Assembly (NCBI GenBank): GCA_046160545.1
Contig: JBJXGS010000245.1
Span: 42,574-106,573, forward strand
Reading direction: 5' to 3'
Source of the DNA: JAEUOS01 sp046160545
Lineage (GTDB): Bacteria; Pseudomonadota; Gammaproteobacteria; Burkholderiales; JAEUOS01
Length of the DNA: 64,000 nucleotides
This document shows, piece by piece, positions 51,380-60,313 of this stretch. Under the pieces are notes generated by a model. The model made no database searches and was not told the DNA's origin. It worked only from the letters and a program-made list of their open reading frames with translations. The position numbers were made by a program, and so were the translations under genes. Position 1 is the stretch's first letter, and each line of letters begins with the position of its first letter.

Positions 51380-54062
51380 GCAATCCCTTCAAGCGCTCCT
51401 TGGCGCGCTCTTCGGCTGATTTTGGCTGCGGCGCCGGCGTACCCTGCTGCGCGGGAGCAGGTTGACCTGCCGGCGGCTGTGGTGCCGGTGCCGGCGCATC
51501 GGGCTTCTTCAAGCCCAGCCGGCTGCCAAGCGCATCCTTGAGTTTGTCCTGCACCGCGTCCTTGGCCTTCTCGGTCACCAGGCTGCCGGCAATGGCGCCG
51601 TACTGGATGTCGTATTTGATGGCGTCGAGCGGCCCGTTGATCTTGACAGGCACGGTCAGGCCCTTCAACTGCGCCAGATCCTTGGATTCCTGGCCACCCG
51701 CGGTATTGACGACCGTGGCGCGCGCAAGATAGTCCATGGTGCTGGCGCCGATGTCGACGGTGCCGGCGCCGCCCAAGCGCAGGAACGGCGACTTGGCATC
51801 CAGGTCATTGGAGGTGGCCACGCCGTTCTTGATCTGCGCCGATATCTTCATCTCGGTGAAATCGGTCTTGTCCTCGCGGCGCGCCTCCTGCATCCTGTTC
51901 TTTGAAAGCGACAGTGCGGCCCGCGCTTCGCGGAATGACTTGGCCAGGTTGACCCCTTTGTAGGCGCCATCCTTCAGGTTGATTGATGCAGAACCGCCCA
52001 GGGCCTTCTTGAGCGCCGTCACCGTCGTGCCCGCAGTCGTCAGGTCGAGCACAATGTTGCCGCGTCCCTCGAGGATGTCCTTGTTGATCGCATCGACCAT
52101 GAGCGGATTGATGTTGACCCCGGTCAGGTTCTGGCGGATCGCGAAGCTGTTGTTCTGCGCATTGACGCTGACCGAGCCGGCCAGCGTGCCCTGGTAGAGA
52201 CCGGCGTTCATGGGGTTGACGTCGACCTTGCCGCCGGCCGCCTTGATGACCAGCGTCACGTTGCTCGCCTTGACGTTGTTGACCTGCAATTGCCCGACCT
52301 TGACCGTGCCGCTGGCGTTCAAGTCCTTCAAGCCAGCCAGATCGATCGGCTTTTCGGGTTCACTGCCCTTGGGTGCGCCCGGCGGCTTCGGCGGAAAGTA
52401 CTTGTCGACGTTGAGCCGGTCGATACCGACGTCGAAGCTGATGGCGGGCGCCTTGAAGCGGGATACGCCGGCCTTGGCGGCAATATTGCTCTCGTCGAAC
52501 TTGATGGCGAGGTCCGCGCTTGCAGTTTCGCGCGTCAGGTCGCTGCGAGCGCTGCCGGTGATCGGCAGCTTGACGCTCTTCATCGGCATTTGCGGATTGG
52601 CGACGGTCAGGTCGGCGACGATGCGCGGCAGGTCGAAATGGCGTGCCTCCAGGTTGGCATTGAGCGCGGTATTGATGCTGCCGGTGACGCTGGAGTCACC
52701 GAACTTCGACTGCGCGATTTCCACGGAAACGCGTCCAATGGCCAGGGCCTTGGCGCTGCCGCGCACCTCACCCAAACTGAACTTCGCGTCCAGCGCGTCG
52801 CGACCGGTCACCTTGATGCTGCCGGTCACGGCTTCGCCGCTGGCGCTGTCCTTGCTGACAGCCAGCTTGGGCGCATCGACCTTGAGGTCGAAGTTGTCGT
52901 CGCCCTTCTTGCCGTTGACCGACACGTTCACGCCGTCCAGCGCGATCTGGCCACCCGCCAGGTTGACGATCAGCTTGGGGGCGCGCGCCTTGAAGTCGTT
53001 CAAGAGCAGGCCGGGCATCGCGCCGGACCCGCTGGCGGCAAGGCCTTCGACGGCCAGCTTGTGACTTGTCGAATCCAGTTCGAAGCGGGTCGCGTCGAGC
53101 TTGACGCTGCCGGACTCCTTGCCGCGCCGACCTTTCGCTTCCAGCGCGATCTTCTCGGCCACCACCGACTGCTTGCCTGCGTTGGCCGAGAGCCTGGGCG
53201 AGGCCAGCTTCAACTCGAAAGGCTCGCGATCCAGCGTGCCCTTCACTTCCAGAGCGATCTTTTGCGCCTCGACGCCAAGCGTCGTGCCATCGATCTTGAG
53301 GTCAGCAGCCGAGATCTTCGCGTCCATCCCGGCAAGATCGAATCCCTTGGCGGTCTTGGTCGCCGCCTGGCGCGCTGACCCGGTGGCCTTGGCCTCCAGG
53401 GTTGTAAACGCGTAATTCTTCTTCTCGAGATCAAAAACCAGGGAGCCTGCGAGGCTGATCTGGGCGTTCACCGCCGGCCGCGCGCCTTCGACCTTGGCCG
53501 ACAGGTCCACACGGGTCGGCACCTTGTCGGCGATGCGTCCGGTGGCAAGCACCAACTGATCGATCTTCGCGGACTGGCCGCTCGCCAGGTCTGAATAGGC
53601 GATGCTGCCGCCGCTGACCTTGACGCCCTCGATATCGAACTTGATTCTCTCCTGCGGCTTGTCGTCCTTCGCCAGCAGGTCGTCGAAATTGAACTTCCCG
53701 TCCTTGCCGCGGATCACGTTGGCTGCCAGGCCGTCGACCTCGACCTTGTCGACGACGAGTTTCCTGCCCAGCAGGGGCACCAGTTCGACAAATACCTTGG
53801 CGCGCTCGAGCTTCATGAACTGCCGGTCGCTGGCCAATTCGGAAAGCGTCACCTGCCCCAGCTCGACACCTATCTTGGGAAACACCTTGAGACTGATGTT
53901 GCCCGGTATGGCCAGGGTACGATTCTTCTTTTCCTTGACCAGGCGAGTGATGTCGTCCTTGTAGCGATTGGGGTCAAAAGTGGCCGCGAAGATCGCCAGC
54001 GCGCCTCCCACGAGGAGCACGATCGCGCCGAGCGCGATTCCCAGCCACTTGATGAACTTCAT
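51369..54062 (-). CDS. AsmA family protein
   Basis: An 897-residue envelope protein. One N-terminal span lies at about 7-27, followed by a long repetitive beta-rich periplasmic region typical of the AsmA/RBG lipid-transfer superfamily (ISLKVFPKIGVELGQVTLSELASDRQFMKLERAKVFVELVPLL near the start). The C-terminal AsmA_2 domain has GRGNIVLDLTTAGTTVTALKKALGGSASINLKDGAYKGVNL, and the tail is Pro/Ala-rich. It likely moves phospholipid toward the outer membrane or assists assembly of envelope proteins. Confidence 0.93.
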   Translation of the reverse strand: MKFIKWLGIALGAIVLLVGGALAIFAATFDPNRYKDDITRLVKEKKNRTLAIPGNISLKVFPKIGVELGQVTLSELASDRQFMKLERAKVFVELVPLLGRKLVVDKVEVDGLAANVIRGKDGKFNFDDLLAKDDKPQERIKFDIEGVKVSGGSIAYSDLASGQSAKIDQLVLATGRIADKVPTRVDLSAKVEGARPAVNAQISLAGSLVFDLEKKNYAFTTLEAKATGSARQAATKTAKGFDLAGMDAKISAADLKIDGTTLGVEAQKIALEVKGTLDREPFELKLASPRLSANAGKQSVVAEKIALEAKGRRGKESGSVKLDATRFELDSTSHKLAVEGLAASGSGAMPGLLLNDFKARAPKLIVNLAGGQIALDGVNVSVNGKKGDDNFDLKVDAPKLAVSKDSASGEAVTGSIKVTGRDALDAKFSLGEVRGSAKALAIGRVSVEIAQSKFGDSSVTGSINTALNANLEARHFDLPRIVADLTVANPQMPMKSVKLPITGSARSDLTRETASADLAIKFDESNIAAKAGVSRFKAPAISFDVGIDRLNVDKYFPPKPPGAPKGSEPEKPIDLAGLKDLNASGTVKVGQLQVNNVKASNVTLVIKAAGGKVDVNPMNAGLYQGTLAGSVSVNAQNNSFAIRQNLTGVNINPLMVDAINKDILEGRGNIVLDLTTAGTTVTALKKALGGSASINLKDGAYKGVNLAKSFREARAALSLSKNRMQEARREDKTDFTEMKISAQIKNGVATSNDLDAKSPFLRLGGAGTVDIGASTMDYLARATVVNTAGGQESKDLAQLKGLTVPVKINGPLDAIKYDIQYGAIAGSLVTEKAKDAVQDKLKDALGSRLGLKKPDAPAPAPQPPAGQPAPAQQGTPAPQPKSAEERAKERLKGLLGR

Positions 54063-54198
54063 GTTTTTTTAGCTCCGCGAGGAATGCCTCAAGTGTAGCG
54101 CCAGGCGGTCGCGAGCCCCGTTTGGACCCTGCCGCCAATCGCATTGCCCGGATCGACCAACCCGCCTTCGCGGTGCGCCGTGTCAGCGCGCCGCCTCC

Positions 54199-55512
54199 CT
54201 ACTTGCCGCGCATCGTCGTCGGCAACCAGAGCGCGATCTCCGGCCAGAACCACAGCATCGCGATCACCGCGAGCATCAGGAACACGTAGGGAAACGAGCC
54301 GGCCACCACCTCGGAGAACTTGGCGCCTCCCGAGATGCCATGAATCGTGAACAGGTTCAGCCCCACCGGAGGCGTGATCTGCCCCAGCTCGATCAGGATC
54401 GTGATGATGACCCCCAGCCATATCAAGTCAAAACCGACCACCTTGATGATGGGCAAGAGTACCGGGAGGGTCATGTAGATCATCGATATGCCGTCGACAA
54501 AACAGCCGAGGACGATGTAGAGCACCACCAGCATGAGGAAGAACTCGGTCTTGCTCAAACCCAGACTCAGTACCCATTCACTCAATTCGCGACTGACGCC
54601 GGAAAAGGTCAGCGCGGTCGAGAGAATTTGCGCGCCGATGATGATCATCGCGACCATGCAGGTGGTCCGCACCGTCGACATCACCGATTCCTTGAAGACC
54701 TGCCAGGTCAGCGTGCGATAGGCGGCGGCCAGCACCAATGAGCCTGCTGCCCCGATCGCCGATGCCTCGGTCGGCGTGGTGATGCCGGCGTAGATTCCAC
54801 CCAGCACGCTGGCAAGCAGCGCGACGATGGGCAGGACATCCAGCAACGGACGCTTGGAACGCAGCGCGTCCGTGACGTCGAGCTGGTTGGGCGCAGGAGC
54901 GATATGTGGCTTGCGCATCAGGAGGATCGCGATGTAAACCATGAACACCGCGCTCATCAGGATGCCCGGCAGGATGCCGGCAATGAACAGGCGCCCGACC
55001 GATTCCTCCACCAACGCCGCATACAGCACCATGACAATCGAAGGCGGGATCAGGATGCCCAGCGTACCGCCTGCCGCCAGCGAGCCGAACACCGCGCGCG
55101 GCTGGTAGCCCGCGCGCAATTGTTCGGGAATCGCCACCGTGCCCACGCTGGCTGCGGTGGCCACGCTCGAACCGCTGACCGCTGAAAAGATCGCGCAACT
55201 GACTATGTTGGCATGCAGGAGGCCGCCCGGCAGGCGCCGCAGCAGCGTGGCCACGCCCGCATAGAAATGCTTGCTCACGCCACTGCGCAGGATTACCTCG
55301 CCCATCAGGAGGAACATCGGCACGGCGATCAGGATGTAGCTGTTGGCGTTGTTCCACACCACCGAGCTCAAGCCCTGCAGGCCGACGTAGCCCTTGCTGA
55401 GCATGATGACCAGGACGCCCACGATGCCAAGCGCAAAGGCGGTCCATTGGCCGGCCAGCAGAAAAACCGTCAGCGACGCGAACAACACCACCATCAGCAG
55501 CGTGGAGCTCAT
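54199..55512 (-). CDS. TRAP transporter large permease subunit (DctM family)
   Basis: A 437-residue polytopic permease. Family motifs include VPMFLLMGEVILRSGVSKHFY, SAVSGSSVATAASVGTVAIPEQ, GTLGILIPPSIVMVLYA and GITTPTEASAIGA. It starts at the ATG at 55512, 14 bases after the small subunit. Third gene of the dctPQM-type operon. Confidence 0.96.
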   Translation of the reverse strand: MSSTLLMVVLFASLTVFLLAGQWTAFALGIVGVLVIMLSKGYVGLQGLSSVVWNNANSYILIAVPMFLLMGEVILRSGVSKHFYAGVATLLRRLPGGLLHANIVSCAIFSAVSGSSVATAASVGTVAIPEQLRAGYQPRAVFGSLAAGGTLGILIPPSIVMVLYAALVEESVGRLFIAGILPGILMSAVFMVYIAILLMRKPHIAPAPNQLDVTDALRSKRPLLDVLPIVALLASVLGGIYAGITTPTEASAIGAAGSLVLAAAYRTLTWQVFKESVMSTVRTTCMVAMIIIGAQILSTALTFSGVSRELSEWVLSLGLSKTEFFLMLVVLYIVLGCFVDGISMIYMTLPVLLPIIKVVGFDLIWLGVIITILIELGQITPPVGLNLFTIHGISGGAKFSEVVAGSFPYVFLMLAVIAMLWFWPEIALWLPTTMRGK

Positions 55513-55526
55513 GGTCTTATGCGCAC

Positions 55527-56003
55527 CTAAGGGAGTGTTCGCACACGGTCGACCAGGTACATGAGCAACTGCAGCACCAGGAGGACGCAGCCGACGACCA
55601 TGATGGTCATCGGAATGTACTCGGGCGTGTTGAGGACCGAGATGGCGCGCGTATCGCGCACGAAGGCGTACTGTACGTGCAGGGAAATGAAGAACGTCAG
55701 TGTCAGCACGAACAGCAGGCTGGTGGCGACGATGAACCAGCGCACTGCCGCAAGCCACCTCCCGCGCAGGCGCTCATACAGGAGCTCGATGCGAATGAAT
55801 CCCCCCTCGCGCACCGTATAGGCCAGCCCGAAGAAGACGATGCCCACGTTCAGATAGCCGGCCAGTTCATCGGCAACCATCGTGGAGCGATTGAACATGC
55901 GTGCCGCGACTTCCACGCATACCAGCGCGAGGATGAGGACGGTCGACACGCCGGCGAGGACGCCGCCTGCCAGTACCAGGCGGTCCACCAGGCGCTTGAT
56001 CAT
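55527..56003 (-). CDS. TRAP transporter small permease subunit (DctQ family)
   Basis: A 158-residue four-span protein with the DctQ pattern FNRSTMVADELAGYLNVGIVFFGLAYTVREGGFIRIELLYERL. The ATG at 56003 has a GAGGAC ribosome site. A TTG at 56018 is the alternative. Confidence 0.93.
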   Translation of the reverse strand: MIKRLVDRLVLAGGVLAGVSTVLILALVCVEVAARMFNRSTMVADELAGYLNVGIVFFGLAYTVREGGFIRIELLYERLRGRWLAAVRWFIVATSLLFVLTLTFFISLHVQYAFVRDTRAISVLNTPEYIPMTIMVVGCVLLVLQLLMYLVDRVRTLP

Positions 56004-56057
56004 GTCCTCACCCGCCAATCCGTGCCGGTCGGGCCCGCACCCACTCGCTTTGGCGAA

Positions 56058-57065
56058 CTAGCGACCGAGGGCAGCGCGGACTTCCTTGACCGCGGCGATG
56101 CCGTTGGCGCCGTGCTCCTCGGACCAGGTGGTCCAGTAGGGCCGCATGCGCTCGGTCAGCTTGTCGACTTCTTCGCGCGACGGCGTGAACAGATCCACCC
56201 CGTGCTTGGTGCGCAATATCTCCAGGTCGCGCACCTCGTCGGCCGCGTTCTGCTTTGTCATGCGCGGCCCCCATTCCGCAGCCACCGCGTCCAGCACAGT
56301 GCGCACCGCAGGCGCAAGCTTGTTGTAGGCGGCAAGGTTGACCAGCACGTAGTCGGGGCCGCCGACGTGGATGTTCGGCATGTAGCCCCACTTCACGAAC
56401 TCGTGCCACTTGGCGCCCATGACGTTGAATCCGGCGGTGACGAATCCGTCGACCACGCCACGCTCGACCGCCACCGGCACTTCCGCCAGGGTCAGGGAGA
56501 CCGCGGCCGCGCCGAGTCGCTTGAGCATCTCGTTTTGCTTGCCGTCGGTGGTGCGGAACTTGCGCCCGGCAAAATCCTCGAGTCTCTTCACCTGCGCGCC
56601 GCGGCCATACAGGTTCTGCTGCGGCCACTCGAAGTAGAACAGGGTCTTGACACCGGCCTTCTCGAACTCGGGCTCGGCGTACTTGCGGATGATCGGCCAC
56701 ACCTTGGTCAGTTCGTCCGATGTGCGCACCAGAAACGGCAGGTTGGCCACCGAAGAAAGCGGTACCGCGCCCGAGATGAATCCCGAATACGCCTCGCCCA
56801 GTTGCACCTGGCCTAAGCCGGTGGCCCGTACAACCTCGTTTGCCTTGAAGGGGAATTCGCCGGCCGGCCGCACCGTGATCACCAGTTGCCCGTTGCTGCG
56901 CTTCCTGACCTCGTCAGCGAACTCCTTCAATCTCAACGTGATCGGATGCGTCGCTCCGGGGAAGGCAAACATGTCCCACTGCTGCACCTGGGCCTGCACG
57001 GTCCCGGCGAAAGGCACGGCCGACAGCCACGCCAGAATCAAGGCCACGCGTTTGATGAGGTTCAT
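56058..57065 (-). CDS. TRAP transporter substrate-binding protein (DctP family)
   Basis: A 335-residue periplasmic binding protein with a signal peptide (to about residue 25, VQA). DctP features include RPAGEFPFKANEVVRATGLGQVQLGEAYSG, the carboxylate-binding region around RKFRTTDGKQNEMLKRLGAAAV and EVPVAVERGVVDGFVTAGFNVMGAK. A GGGAGAGA ribosome site is present. It is the first gene of the TRAP operon, divergent from the selenoprotein gene across a 250-base control region. The ligand is probably an organic acid, identity unknown. Confidence 0.95.
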   Translation of the reverse strand: MNLIKRVALILAWLSAVPFAGTVQAQVQQWDMFAFPGATHPITLRLKEFADEVRKRSNGQLVITVRPAGEFPFKANEVVRATGLGQVQLGEAYSGFISGAVPLSSVANLPFLVRTSDELTKVWPIIRKYAEPEFEKAGVKTLFYFEWPQQNLYGRGAQVKRLEDFAGRKFRTTDGKQNEMLKRLGAAAVSLTLAEVPVAVERGVVDGFVTAGFNVMGAKWHEFVKWGYMPNIHVGGPDYVLVNLAAYNKLAPAVRTVLDAVAAEWGPRMTKQNAADEVRDLEILRTKHGVDLFTPSREEVDKLTERMRPYWTTWSEEHGANGIAAVKEVRAALGR

Positions 57066-57232
57066 CGTCTCTCTCCCTGCATGTGGATGGCGATCCGGGT
57101 CGGAGCCATCCATCGTTGTGATCACCGGGACGCACCTGCTGCGGGCGCATCGGCGGGACTCTGCTGTCGACCTCCCGATCGACCGGGCGATCAGATTCGT
57201 CATGCCGACTCCAAGCCACACCGCGAGCTACG

Positions 57233-57261
57233 TTATCATGAATCGCGTATCGACGTAAATT
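57233..57261 (+). promoter_or_regulatory. Putative sigma-70 promoter of the selenoprotein operon
   Basis: TTATCA (57233-57238) and TAAATT (57256-57261) are separated by exactly 17 bases, each matching consensus at 4 of 6. The -10 box overlaps the first palindromic operator. The remainder of the 57066-57315 spacer shows no gene. Confidence 0.35.
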
Positions 57262-57295
57262 CGATATATCGAATGCCCGATTCGCCAAACGAATC
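57259..57295 (+). promoter_or_regulatory. Two palindromic operator-like sites with ATTCG/CGAAT half-sites
   Basis: ATTCGATATATCGAAT (57259-57274) is a 16-base perfect palindrome. GATTCG-CCAAA-CGAATC (57279-57295) repeats the same half-sites. Their centres are about 20.5 bases apart, two helical turns, and the pair lies just before the selenoprotein ribosome site. This fits a dimeric repressor bound in tandem. No regulator gene is in the window. Confidence 0.6.
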
Positions 57296-57315
57296 TCGCT
57301 CACAGGGAGAGCCCC

Positions 57316-59046
57316 ATGTCCTCGAGTACCTATCGCGTAGTGTGGCCGCGTAGCGCCAAGACGGTCGCGGCCAGGCCGCTGGCGCCGCGCCTTACGACAC
57401 TGGAAGGCAAGACGATCGGCTTTGTCTGGGATTACCTGTTTCGCGGCGACGAAATCTGGCCGATCGTGAAGCAGGAATTGTCGGCACGCTACGCCGGCCT
57501 GCGCTTTGTCGATCACGACACTTTCGGCTCCACCCACGGCGAGGACGAGCACCAGGTGCTCTCCTCGATGCCGGCCAAGATCGCCGAACTGAAGGTCGAT
57601 GCCATCGTCTCCGGGATGGGTTGCTGAGGGAGCTGCACGCCCGCCGTGTTGCGGGCCAGCGCAGTTGCCGAACAAGCCGGTGTACCGACCGCCTCCCTGT
57701 GCTGCGAAGGGTTCGTCGGTCAGGCCAAGTCGACCTCCGAGGGCCTGGGCTATCCGAATCTGCAGGTCGCCCGCGTGCCTGGGCACGTCGATGTGCAGTC
57801 GGTTGACGAATTGCGCAAGAACGTCCTCGCCGTCACGGTCGATGATGTCGTGCGTTGCCTGACCGAAGCGGTCGAAGCCGTCGTACCGAGCCAGGATCCG
57901 GGAGCACGCGAGATCGTCTTCGAAGGCAGCTTCGAGGATGTCAACCGCCTGTTCCTCGAGAACCGCTGGAGCGACGGTCTGCCCATCGTTCCGCCGACGC
58001 CGGAAAAAATCGCACGGTTCCTGGCCTTCACCGACCGCGACGCCGACGAGGTTCTGGGCAAGGTTTTGCCGGACAACCGCGAAGCCACCATCTGGAATAT
58101 CGCGGTCAACGGCGTGCTGGCGGGCTGTCGGCCGGAATACATGCCGGTCTTGATCGCCGCGGTCGAGGCTATGGTCGATCCGCTCTACGGCGTCGAGCAC
58201 AGCGGCAACACACCGGGTTCGGAGACGCAGATCGTGGTCAACGGGCCGATCGCCCGCGACCTCGGGTTCAACTACGAGCAGGGCGCGCTGCGCGACGGCT
58301 TTCAGGCCAACACCTCGATCGGCCGCTTCTGGCGCCTCTACCTGCGCAACGTCGCCGGCTTCCTGCCGCACTACAACGACAAGGGAACCTTTGGCGGCAC
58401 CTGGCGCGTGGTGTTGGCCGAGAACGAAGCAGTCCTGAAGCGCATCGGCTGGAGCAATGTCGCCGCCGACATGGGGGCGCCAGCCGGTGCGAACGCGGTC
58501 ACGATTTCGCGTTTCACGGGCGCCAACGTCATCGCCTCGGTGTTCGGCGACACCCCCGAGAAGTGCCTGCCCTATCTGGCCGACGCGCTGGTCACCCACA
58601 CCACCTGGGAGGTCATCTTCACCGTCGGCATGTCCACCGGCATGTACTGCCCGATGCTGGTCTTGAGTCCGGTGATCGCCGAGACCATCGCCCGGGCCGG
58701 CTGGTCCAAGGCCGATGTACAACGCTGGTTGTTCGACAACGCGCGCATGAAGGCAAGCCGCTTCGAGAACTATCTGTCGGGCTGGACCAACCTGGTCCCG
58801 GGGCGGCGTTCACTGCTGGAAATGACACGCCTGGGTCGGGCGCCGCGCGCCTATGGCGGCTCCGCGGATCCGGATCGCCTGGTGCCCATCGTCGGCAAGC
58901 CCGAGGACTTCATGATCGCGGTCAGCGGCGACGCCCTGCGCTCGAACTGCTACGTGCTGGTGCACAACGGCATTCTCGGCTACCCGGTGACCAAGACCAT
59001 CGCCGTGCCACAGGGCTGGCACGACAAGCTGGCGCAGGCAGCCTGA
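57316..59046 (+). CDS. UGSC family selenoprotein (in-frame TGA at 57625-57627 read as selenocysteine)
   Basis: The gene spans 576 residues when TGA is decoded as Sec104. The frame is continuous from the ATG at 57316 (ribosome site AGGGAGA) through GMGC-U-GSCTPAVLRASAV to the stop at 59044-59046. The Sec lies in a C-U-G-S-C motif (103-107), the hallmark of the UGSC (seleno)protein family, whose function is not established. A SECIS-like hairpin follows the TGA. The first 190 residues form the UGSC domain, with further CysCys at 129-130. Residues about 200-576 form a second domain with RWSDGLPIVPPTPEKI that is duplicated in the next gene. If TGA were a stop, neither half would make a complete protein: the second would begin at a GTG with no ribosome site. 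selA, selB, selC and selD are not in this window. Confidence 0.88.
57628..57664 (+). promoter_or_regulatory. Bacterial SECIS-like stem-loop downstream of the Sec TGA
   Basis: GCCCGC (57639-57644) pairs with GCGGGC (57651-57656) around the loop CGTGTT. CTGC (57633-57636) pairs with GCAG (57661-57664) below an AC/CAGC internal loop. The apical loop starts 17 bases after the TGA and has G in its second position, within the accepted range for bacterial SECIS elements (about 16-37 bases, G among the first two loop bases). Confidence 0.75.
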
Positions 59047-59065
59047 GGCAAGCCCGCGCGCAGCG

Positions 59066-60313
59066 ATGGCAGAAGCATCCGGACGCGCCTGGATCCTGAT
59101 TCCCGCGGGCCAGCGCGCCAGCGGCGAGTGGATCGACGACACGCTTGCCGCGCGCGGGCGCGAAGCGGGCATGGAAGCACGCGCGCCATTGGCGGGGCGC
59201 TTCCCGCGCGCGCGCGTCGAGGCGGTCGCGGGTGACGACACCGACGCCCGCGTCGACGCTCTTTTCTGCGCGCGCGGCTGGACCGACGGCCTGCCGGTCC
59301 TCGCACCGACACTGGCGCGCGTCCGCGGCATGCTGCGCTTTTCGACTCTTGACGCGGACCACGTACTGGGCGAAGTCGACCCGCTCAAGGGGTTGGCCAG
59401 CATCGAGAAGATCGCGGCCAACGCGGTCATGGCCGGCTGCCTGCCGCAGTACTTTCCCCTGGTCGTGGCTGCGGTAGAGGCGATCCTCGACCCTGACTTC
59501 AACCTGCGCGGCGTGCAGACGACCGACGAGAACGTGGCGCCGCTCGTGGTCATCAACGGGCCGCTGGCACGCGCACTCGAGGTCAACGCGGGCTTCGGCG
59601 CACTCGGTCCCGGCTGGCGTGCCAACGCCACCATCGGCCGCGCCTTGCGCCTGGTGATGAACAACATCGGCGGCGGCTGGCCCGGCACGGTGTCCTTCGC
59701 CGGACTGGGACAACCCGGGCGCTATACGCTCTGCCTGGCGGAGAACGAGGGCGAGAGCCCGTGGCAGCCGCTGCACGTGGAGGCCGGTTTCCCGGCCGAC
59801 GCAAGCACCGTCACCGTGATGCGCGCCGAAAGCGCGATCAACGTCACCGGCGGCCTGGCCGAGATCGCCAGCGTGATGGGCTCGGCGGCATCGGCATTCG
59901 CGGCCCTGTGGAGCGGGCGCTCCACGGTGATCCTGTCGCCTGCCCTCGCCCGCTCGCTGGCCGCGCAGGGCATGAGCAAAGAGGCGGTGCGGGAGTGGCT
60001 GTTCGAGCATGGCCGCCGGCCGGCCGCCGAGTGGCGCGATTCCTGGCTGTTTCGGACCGTCGGCAACATCGAGCGCTGGCCACAGGCCGTGCGCGACGCC
60101 GCGCAACACGGCGCCGTACCGGCAATGGCGCGCGCGGCGGACCTCGTGCTGGTGGTCGCCGGCGGCAATGTGCCGATCCCTCAGCACGTGTATTGTCCCG
60201 CGTGGGGTTTTCCGCCGGCGCGCATCACTCGCCAAGTCCGCCTGCCCGACCGGTGGGAGGACCTGCTTGCCGAACGACGCGCCGCCGAAGCAAGCAGACT
60301 GGGGAACGCATGA
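59066..60313 (+). CDS. Paralogue of the UGSC protein C-terminal domain (no UGSC motif)
   Basis: A 415-residue protein. From about residue 60 it aligns with the second domain of the selenoprotein: ARGWTDGLPVLAPTLARVRG against ENRWSDGLPIVPPTPEKIAR, then NAVMAGCLPQYFPLVVAAVEAI against NGVLAGCRPEYMPVLIAAVEAM, and the TIGRALRLVMNNIGG region. It lacks the Sec/Cys UGSC domain. It lies 20 bases after the selenoprotein and overlaps the flavoprotein gene by 4 bases, so it probably forms a complex with the selenoprotein. Function unknown. Confidence 0.85.
   Translation: MAEASGRAWILIPAGQRASGEWIDDTLAARGREAGMEARAPLAGRFPRARVEAVAGDDTDARVDALFCARGWTDGLPVLAPTLARVRGMLRFSTLDADHVLGEVDPLKGLASIEKIAANAVMAGCLPQYFPLVVAAVEAILDPDFNLRGVQTTDENVAPLVVINGPLARALEVNAGFGALGPGWRANATIGRALRLVMNNIGGGWPGTVSFAGLGQPGRYTLCLAENEGESPWQPLHVEAGFPADASTVTVMRAESAINVTGGLAEIASVMGSAASAFAALWSGRSTVILSPALARSLAAQGMSKEAVREWLFEHGRRPAAEWRDSWLFRTVGNIERWPQAVRDAAQHGAVPAMARAADLVLVVAGGNVPIPQHVYCPAWGFPPARITRQVRLPDRWEDLLAERRAAEASRLGNA

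Noticed and set aside
57646..59046. A separate gene starting at the GTG at 57646 after a short 103-residue ORF
   Set aside because: Same frame as the upstream ORF, no ribosome site, start lies inside the SECIS-like hairpin, and the junction gives the UGSC motif when TGA is read as selenocysteine.
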